Of a stretch of DNA of 7,873 nucleotides, positions 1 to 7,873 are shown one piece after another. The stretch comes from Acidimicrobiaceae bacterium (GTDB taxonomy: Bacteria > Actinomycetota > Acidimicrobiia > Acidimicrobiales > RAAP-2). The stretch spans positions 1 through 7,873 of the forward strand of contig JAUTXB010000280.1 in NCBI GenBank assembly GCA_030838245.1, written 5' to 3'. The number at the start of each line of letters is the position of its first letter. Position 1 is the stretch's first letter. Below the pieces are notes generated by a model that saw only the letters and a list, made by a program, of their open reading frames with translations, was not told where the DNA came from and did not search any database. A program made the position numbers and the translations under genes.

Positions 1-2009
1 ACGTCGAGGCCCAGGAGCAGAACTCGAGCTCGTTGTTGTGGTGGATGAGGCGCCTGGTGGCGCTGCGCAAGCGGTACCAGGCCTTCGCCTCGGGAAGCCT
101 GGAGATCCTCCGTCCCGACAACCGCAAGGTCCTCGCCTTCCTCCGGCGCCAAGAAGACGAGCTGATCCTGGTGGTTGTGAACCTCTCTCGGAACGTGCAG
201 TGCGCCGAGCTCGACCTCTCCGAGTTTCGAGGAGCCACGCCGGTGGAGCTCTTCGGCAACATGGCATTCCCGGTGGTGGGCGACCTCCCCTACTTCATCA
301 CGCTCGGGGCGCACGGTTTCTACTGGTTCGCGCTCGAGCGCGAGACGCAACGCTCCCACGTGCCCCGCGGCTCGTTCACCGTGCGCGGGAACTGGAGCGA
401 GTTGCTCACCGGCGCCGGCGTCCGCCGGCTGGAGGACTACCTTCCCGGGTACCTGGCCGAACGCCGCTGGTTCGGGGACAAGGTGCGCCAGATCACGTCG
501 GTGTCGGTGGTTGACAGCGTGCCCATCACCCCGGCCGGTGGCCGGCGTGAGGAGCCGATGGCCCATTTCACCATCGTGCGGGTAGAGCTCGACTATGGGA
601 GCCCCGAGCTCTACTCCCTGCCCATCGCCTTCGCCGTGGGGGCCCGCGCAGAGGAGATCGAACGTTGGAAGCCCGAGTCCATCATCGCCGACCTACGCGC
701 CGCGGGAGAGGACGGGGTGATCTATGACGCGGTGTGGGAGCCCGAATTCTCGTGGGCCGTACTGCAGATGTTGTCGAGACGGCGGCCTCTGGCCGGCGCC
801 CGTGGTCGCCTGACCGGCGTTCCCACCCCCCGCTTCCGATCAGTGCGAGAGCGGATATCGGTCGAGACCCCACCGGTTCCCATCACCGCTGAGCAGTCGA
901 ACAGCTCGGTTGCGTTCGGCGACCAGGCCATCATGAAGTTCATCCGGCGGTTCGAGGAGGGGATGAACCCCGGCGTCGAGCTCGGGCGCTTCCTGAGCGA
1001 ACGTGCTCACTTTGCCAACTCGCCGACCCAAGCCGGTTCCATCGAGTATCGGGCCGACGCGCCCGGATCCCAGCCCGTCACCGTGGCCGCGCTCGAGGCG
1101 TTCGTGCCCAACGAGGGCAGTGGCTTCAACTACGTGGTCGATGCCCTGGGCCGTGGCCTCGAGGAGGCGTTGGCCAACCCGGGCTCCGAGGACCTCCACC
1201 TGGTCGCACCCCCACGCCTGTTGGACGTGGGGGCCACCAACCTCGAACCGGGCAATCTCCTGGTCGGACCCCACCTGGAGTGGGCGTCGTTGCTCGGAGC
1301 ACGCACGGCTGAGCTGCACCTGGCCCTGACCTCGGACCCGACCGACCCCGATCTCGCCCCCGAGTCGATGACCGGGATCGTGGGGCAAGCTCTCTTTCAT
1401 GGCGCACGAAGCCTGACCAGGCGCGTGTTCCGGCAGCTGGCGACCATCGCCGATCCTTCCGAGTGCCTCCTAGAGGTCCTGGGCCGGGAATCCGAGGTCG
1501 CCCAGCGCCTCCGGGTGATGAGCTCGTTGCGGATCCGGGCCGAGCGGATCCGATGCCATGGGGACTACCACCTGGGCCAAGTGCTGTGGACAGGCAAGGA
1601 CTTCGTCATCATCGACTTCGAGGGCGAGCCCAATCGGTCGTTGAGCCAACGTCGGTTGAAGCGCCCGGCTCTGGTCGACGTGGCCGGGATGATCCGATCG
1701 TTCCACTACGCGTCGAGGGCGGCGGCCATCCGGCTCAGTCGCGACCTCAATACCTCCTTGCATCCCGACCTGGAGGCGTGGTTGACCCTCTGGTACCGCT
1801 GGGTGTCAGGCACCTTTCTCGACGCCTACCTGGAGGTGGCCCGGCCCGGAGGGTTCCTCCCAACCGATCCGGAGCAGTTGGCCGGGCTCCTCGACTTCTT
1901 CCTGTTGGAAAAGGCCGTGTACGAGCTGGGCTACGAGGCGAACAGTCGACCTGACTGGGTGGATATTCCGGCTCGGGGCGTACTCGACATCTTGGAGTCG
2001 AGCCCGTGA
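1..2009 (+). CDS. treS-mak: Trehalose synthase / maltokinase fusion (TreS-Mak), 5' partial
   Basis: The reading frame is open from base 3 to the stop at 2007-2009, giving 668 visible codons, and the gene begins off the left edge. Codons 1-112 match the end of a GH13 trehalose synthase: SLLWWMRRLVALRKRY, a beta-sandwich, and GAHGFYWF near the end. After a linker (about 113-135) comes a complete maltokinase. It has the cap motif RRWFGDK (W156), AEQSNSSVAFGD followed by the probable ATP-binding lysine K312, the catalytic HGDYHLGQ (D521), the metal-binding IDFEGEP (D538), then DVAGMIRSFHYAS and the C-terminal LEKAVYELGYE. TreS interconverts trehalose and maltose (EC 5.4.99.16). Mak makes maltose-1-phosphate with ATP (EC 2.7.1.175), the donor for GlgE. 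Both are cytosolic. The kinase part, about 530 residues, is longer than the roughly 455-residue stand-alone mycobacterial enzyme. An internal TTG or ATG start near bases 33-47 is not credible, because homology continues to the window edge. The GH13 catalytic residues of TreS cannot be inspected here. Confidence 0.93.
   Translation, partial: VEAQEQNSSSLLWWMRRLVALRKRYQAFASGSLEILRPDNRKVLAFLRRQEDELILVVVNLSRNVQCAELDLSEFRGATPVELFGNMAFPVVGDLPYFITLGAHGFYWFALERETQRSHVPRGSFTVRGNWSELLTGAGVRRLEDYLPGYLAERRWFGDKVRQITSVSVVDSVPITPAGGRREEPMAHFTIVRVELDYGSPELYSLPIAFAVGARAEEIERWKPESIIADLRAAGEDGVIYDAVWEPEFSWAVLQMLSRRRPLAGARGRLTGVPTPRFRSVRERISVETPPVPITAEQSNSSVAFGDQAIMKFIRRFEEGMNPGVELGRFLSERAHFANSPTQAGSIEYRADAPGSQPVTVAALEAFVPNEGSGFNYVVDALGRGLEEALANPGSEDLHLVAPPRLLDVGATNLEPGNLLVGPHLEWASLLGARTAELHLALTSDPTDPDLAPESMTGIVGQALFHGARSLTRRVFRQLATIADPSECLLEVLGRESEVAQRLRVMSSLRIRAERIRCHGDYHLGQVLWTGKDFVIIDFEGEPNRSLSQRRLKRPALVDVAGMIRSFHYASRAAAIRLSRDLNTSLHPDLEAWLTLWYRWVSGTFLDAYLEVARPGGFLPTDPEQLAGLLDFFLLEKAVYELGYEANSRPDWVDIPARGVLDILESSP
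1994..1997 (+). promoter_or_regulatory. Probable ribosome binding site of malQ
   Basis: GGAG lies inside the last codons of treS-mak, with 8 bases between it and the GTG at 2006. This supports 2006 as the malQ start. It is the only clear Shine-Dalgarno-like match at the three gene junctions. A site this short can arise by chance in GC-rich DNA. Confidence 0.5.
2006..2009 (+). promoter_or_regulatory. GTGA stop/start overlap, treS-mak to malQ
   Basis: The malQ GTG (2006-2008) overlaps the treS-mak TGA (2007-2009). This arrangement usually means translational coupling and a shared mRNA. Coupling itself is inferred. Confidence 0.8.
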
Positions 2010-4140
2010 GCCGAGCCCAGACCGACGATGTCCGGGCACTCGAGGCACTGTGCGCCCTGGTCGGTGTCGAGACCGGGTTCACCGGGACCGACGGGTCCCG
2101 CCACTATGCCCGCTCGTCGACCCTGGCGACCATCCTCAGCGCGCTCGGCCTTCCTATCGTGCGGGTCGAAGACGCCCCCGAAGCGTTGCGGGCGGTGACG
2201 GCCAGCCGGGCCCGACGGCCCATGGAGCCGGTGGTGGTGCAGTGGGTGGGCGAGCGGCGATCGGTCCGGGTGGCGCTGCCCGATCAGGTGGCATTTTCCG
2301 ACGGTTGGTACCAGCTCGACCTGGAGGACGGGACCACGCGCCGGCGACGTCTCTCCCAGATCGACGTGTCGCCGGTGGGACGTAACCGGGTCGACGGACG
2401 CGGCCTCGACACCTACGAGCTCCCTCTGGACGGGGGCGGGGTGGACCTGCCCCCCGGCTATCACCGGCTGACGCTGCTCGCGCCCGACCCGGTGGCCACT
2501 GCGCTGGTGGTGGCGGCCGACACCTGTCCGCTGCCCACCCGTGGGTGGGGGGCCTTTCTCCCGCTCCACGCCCTCAGGACCGGCCACGACCGGGGAGTGG
2601 GCAGCTACGACGACCTGGGACTTCTCGCCCGGTGGATCGGCGAGCAGGGGGGTGCCCTGGTGGGTACCCTGCCCCTCTATCCGGTGTTCTGGGACGAACC
2701 GGTGGACCCGAGCCCGTACCGGCCCGTGACCAAATTGGGCCTGAACGAGATCCACATCGACCCGACCAGGTTGCCCGAACTGGCCATCACACCGCACGCC
2801 CGCCGGCTGCTGTCCAGCGATGCCGTACGCCGGGAGATCGACATCGCCCGTGCCTCCCGATGGGTCGATCACGGCCAGGTCATGGCCACCCTTCGTGCCG
2901 TCCTCGTCCCGATGGCGGCGGCCCTGTTCGCTGGGACCTCGACCCGGCGCACACAGCTCGAGTCCTTTGCCGCCGCCCGACCGGAGCTCGTCGCTTACGC
3001 CCGGTTCCGGTCGGCATGCGAGCGCTTGGGCTCGGCGTGGGCCAGCTGGTCGAGCGCGGAGGCAGCAGCGGCCGTCGAAGGGACGGATGACGATATCGAG
3101 CACTACCACCTCTACGTCCAGTGGGTGGCCGATCAACAGTTGGCCACCGTGAGCCAGGGAGGCGGGGCCGGGCTCTACCTGGACCTCCCTGTCGGAGTGC
3201 ACCCTTGCGGCTTCGACCCCTGGTGGCAGCGGCACGCCTTCGCCACCGGCGTGAGCGGTGGGGCCCCACCGGACGCGTTCTTCGCCGGCGGGCAGAACTG
3301 GGGGTTCCCACCGCTCCACCCCGAAGGCCTGCGGGACGACGGTTACCGCTACCTGATCGCCCAGATGCGCCAGGCGTTCCGCCATGCCGCCGCCGTCCGC
3401 GTCGACCACATCATGGGGCTCGACCGCCTCTACTGGCTCCCGGACGGTTCCGATGACGGCGACGGCGCCTATGTCCGCTACCGAAACGAGGAGATGCGTG
3501 CCGTCGTGGCCCTGGAGGCCAGCCGCTCGGGAACGACCGTCGTCGGGGAGGACCTGGGCACCGTTCCCGATCGAGTGCGAACGGCCATGGACCACGACAG
3601 GATGCTCCGATCCTGGGTGTTCCAGTTCGAGACCTCGCCGGGCAACCCGGTGCCGAGCTCCCCGGAGCGGTCCTTGGCCTCGTGGGGAACCCACGACCTG
3701 CCCCACTTCGCCGCGTACTGGCAGGGCACCGATATCGATGATCGAGAACGGTCGGGGACGGTCGACGCGGCGAGGGCCACCGCCGAACGCGCCGAGCGGG
3801 AGGCGAACAAGGTGGCCCTGCAGTCCGCGTGGCATCTGGCCACCAAAGGTACGGAGCGGCCGGCGCCGGCCGACGAGACGCTGGCCCTCCTGCGGGCCTG
3901 TCTCGGGCACCTGGCCGCCGGGGACGCGCTGCTCATGTTGGTGGACCTCGAAGACCTCTGGCTCGAGAGCGAGCCGCAGAACCGTCCGGGCACCGGGCCC
4001 GAAGTGCCCAACTGGCGGCTCCGCGCCGCCATGACCCTGGAGGAGGCACGTCGAGACGCGAGCGTCGCTGGCCTGCTGGCCGAAGTAGACCGAGCCCGGA
4101 GGGAACCGGCCATGGCCGCGCCGGTCCCGGGGACGGGGAC

Positions 4141-4144
<4 letters not shown>
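2006..4144 (+). CDS. malQ: 4-alpha-glucanotransferase (amylomaltase), GH77
   Basis: The 712-residue protein is close to the 694 residues of E. coli MalQ. It transfers alpha-1,4-glucan segments between maltodextrins and releases glucose (EC 2.4.1.25) in the cytosol. Residues 1 to about 170 form the N-terminal extension of E. coli-type MalQ, ending with PPGYHRLTL (G151-H153). The GH77 barrel follows: GSYDDLG (from G199), SPYRPVTKLGLNEIHID (from S236), GAPPD (419-423) and GQNWGFPPLHPEG. The catalytic sites are RVDHIMGL with nucleophile D467, GEDLGTVP with acid/base E515, and GTHDLPH with transition-state Asp D564. The C-terminal signature QNRPGTGPEVPNWR (P668) is present. The 48-residue nucleophile to acid/base spacing agrees with E. 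coli MalQ as I remember it. The GTG start overlaps the treS-mak stop by 4 bases and has GGAG upstream. The gene sits between maltokinase and branching enzyme, so a role in recycling short maltodextrins during glucan turnover is likely (inference). The last 15 or so residues look like an unstructured tail. Confidence 0.95.
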
Positions 4145-6068
<1,924 letters not shown>

Positions 6069-6072
<4 letters not shown>

Positions 6073-7873
6073 CGGGGTCCCACCGCGACCCTTTCGGGAT
6101 ATCGGATTCATCCCACTGGGAGTTGATCGGCGTTCCCACCATGCCCACCGGCCAGCTGCCGCTCGGCGCCGTGCCCGTCCCCGGCGGGGGAGCCCACGTG
6201 TCGGTATGGGCCCCGAATTCGGCTCGGGTGGGCGTGCAGGTGCTCGGGGACGGCGCCCCCCGGTCGGTGTTCCTCGATCCAACCGACGCGGGCTACCACG
6301 CGACGACGGTCGACGACATGGGGCCCGGGGCCCGGTACCGACTGGTGCTCGACGACGGCCGCCAGCTGGCCGATCCGGCATCCCGCTCCCAGCCCGACGG
6401 TGTGGGCGGGCCCTCCGAGGTGTTCGATCCCTCGGCCCATCGATGGGAAGACGAGGGATTCGGATCCCGGCCCCTGTGGCAGCAGGTCATGTACGAGGCG
6501 CACATCGGCACCCTGACCCCGGCGGGAACGTTCGACTCGGCCATCGACGTGTTGGACGAACTGGCCGAGCTGGGGATCACCGCCATCGAGCCGCTCCCGG
6601 TGGCCCAGTTCCCGGGCACCCGAAACTGGGGATACGACGGCGTCTTCCCCTACGCCGTGCAGCACTCCTACGGCGGCCCGGCCGCCTTCCAGCGGTTCGT
6701 GGACGCAGCCCACCAACGGGACATCGCTGTCGTGCTCGACGTGGTCTACAACCATCTGGGCCCCGAGGGAAACGTCCTCGATGCCTTCGGTCCGTACTTC
6801 ACCGACCGGTACCGCACCCCTTGGGGGGCGGCCGTCAACTTCGACGGCCCGGGTTCCGACCAGGTTCGCCGGTACTTTGTGGAGAACGCCCTCAGCTGGT
6901 TTCGCGACTTCCATGTCGATGGACTTCGCCTCGATGCCGTGCACGGCATCGTCGACCCCACCGCCACCCCGTTCCTGGCCGAGCTGGCCGCCGCGACCGA
7001 GCAACTGGGCATCGTGCTCGGTCGCCCGTTGGAGCTCATCGCCGAGAGCGCCGACAACAACCCCCGGGTCGTCTCGCCCGCGGCGGTGGGGGGACTGGGT
7101 CTCGACGCTCAGTGGAACGACGACTTCCACCATGCCCTCCACGCTGCGCTGACCGGGGAGCGTCTCGGCTACTACGCCGACTTCGGGGACCTCGGACAGC
7201 TGGCCCGGTCCATGGCCGAGGGCTTCGTCTACCAGGGCCAGTACTCGCGCTATCGCTCCCGGCGACACGGTGCGAGCTCGATGGGGATCGAGCCGGAACG
7301 GTTCGTCCTCTTCGCCCAGAACCACGATCACGTGGGCAACCGGCCCCGGGGTGATCGCCTGGGTTCGATCGTGGGCCCCGACGCTCTTCGACTGGCTGCG
7401 GCGGTGGTGCTGCAGTCCCCCGGGGTGCCCTTGTTGTTCATGGGGGAGGAGTACGGGGAATCGGCGCCGTTCCCCTACTTCGTCGACCATGCCGACCCCG
7501 AGCTGGGCGAGGCTGTGCGCCGGGGTCGGACGGAGGAGATGGCCGGTCTCGGCTGGCCGGATGAGGCTCTCGACCCGCTCGAGGAAGGTACGTTCGAGGC
7601 GGCGATACTCGACCGGGCCCTGCGCCTTGCCCCCGGGCATGCCGAGCTGTGGGAGCTCTACCGCTCACTGATCCGGCTCCGCCGTGCCCATCCGGCGCTG
7701 GCCCGCTCAGCTCGGCAGGGGGCGCGTGCACACGCCCAAGGTGACGTGGTCGTCCTGGTCCGTTCCGACACCGTCGAATCAGTCTGTAGCCTGTTCAACT
7801 TCGGCGTGGGCCCAGCCGAGGTCCGGCTGCCCGCCCCCCCGGACGGCCTGGGCGAACCTCGATCATGGACCTG
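6069..7873 (+). CDS. treZ: Malto-oligosyltrehalose trehalohydrolase (TreZ), 3' partial
   Basis: The frame is open from the GTG at 6069 to the window end, 601 codons with no stop. TreZ hydrolyses the alpha-1,4 bond next to the trehalose unit of maltooligosyltrehalose, releasing trehalose (EC 3.2.1.141), as the partner of TreY in the cytosol. An E-set/CBM48-like domain (VSVWAPNSARVGV, from residue 44) precedes the GH13 barrel, which starts at MYEAHIGTLTPAGTF (about 141). The conserved regions are VLDVVYNHLGPEGN (D224), VDGLRLDAVHGI (nucleophile D289), LIAESADNNPR (acid/base E326) and FAQNHDHVGNR (D420), followed by LLFMGEEYGESAPFPYF (M458) and DPELGEAVRRGR. The ESADNNPR, QNHD-VGNR and MGEEYGE-APF signatures separate TreZ from the GH13 debranching enzymes (TreX/GlgX) and from GlgB. 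Family members are about 560-600 residues, and a C-terminal beta domain has begun (VCSLFNFGVGPAEVRLP), so little is missing. The first 36 or so residues extend beyond typical N-termini, and ATG 6141 would remove 24 of them. The usual partner gene treY is not in view. Confidence 0.94.

Noticed and set aside
1980..2040. A promoter or terminator between treS-mak and malQ, and likewise at the other junctions.
   Set aside because: The genes overlap by 4 bases and I saw no hairpin followed by a T-run and no AT-rich -10/-35 pair.
1931..3910. A 659-codon open frame on the minus strand opposite malQ.
   Set aside because: malQ carries all GH77 motifs on the + strand. The minus translation is Gly/Arg/Pro/His rich with no recognisable domain, as expected opposite GC-rich coding DNA.
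3829..4140. Upstream extension of the glgB frame by 104 codons.
   Set aside because: It lies wholly inside malQ in another frame, its residues show no GlgB similarity, and ATG 4141 overlaps the malQ stop exactly.
6108..7640. A 510-codon open frame on the minus strand opposite treZ.
   Set aside because: The + strand encodes TreZ with all four GH13 regions over the same DNA. The minus product shows no family motifs.

Overview
The window is a dense block of alpha-glucan and trehalose metabolism genes, all on the + strand and all in one apparent transcription unit. It is very GC rich with strong G/C preference at third codon positions, and it uses GTG starts. The gene content (trehalose synthase, maltokinase, branching enzyme and trehalohydrolase together) fits a high-GC actinobacterium. 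An Acidimicrobiia-like lineage is possible, but that is only a guess, because no taxonomic marker is present.

Layout: (1) 1-2009 is the 3' part of a fused trehalose synthase/maltokinase (TreS-Mak) whose TreS catalytic barrel lies off the left edge. (2) 2006-4144 is a full-length MalQ 4-alpha-glucanotransferase of GH77. (3) 4141-6072 is a full-length GlgB branching enzyme of GH13. (4) 6069-7873 is malto-oligosyltrehalose trehalohydrolase, TreZ, open to the right edge and probably lacking only its last few tens of codons. Each junction is a 4-base stop/start overlap (GTGA, ATGA, GTGA), so no intergenic DNA exists. I see no RNA genes, mobile elements, CRISPR arrays, promoters or terminators.

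How the genes work together (inference from known pathways): TreS isomerises trehalose to maltose and Mak phosphorylates it to maltose-1-phosphate, the donor used by GlgE to extend alpha-1,4-glucan. GlgB adds alpha-1,6 branches, MalQ reshuffles short maltodextrins, and TreZ releases trehalose from glucan ends that TreY has converted to a trehalosyl unit. The block therefore carries parts of both the route from trehalose into glucan (GlgE pathway) and the route from glucan back to trehalose (TreYZ). glgE is predicted upstream and treY downstream, but neither is visible.

The families are all known, and I found no convincing undescribed system. The points worth a second look are the domain fusion, the combined cluster layout, a near-identical 19-base start segment shared by malQ and glgB, the treZ start, and a His in a TreZ active-site motif that usually carries Gln.
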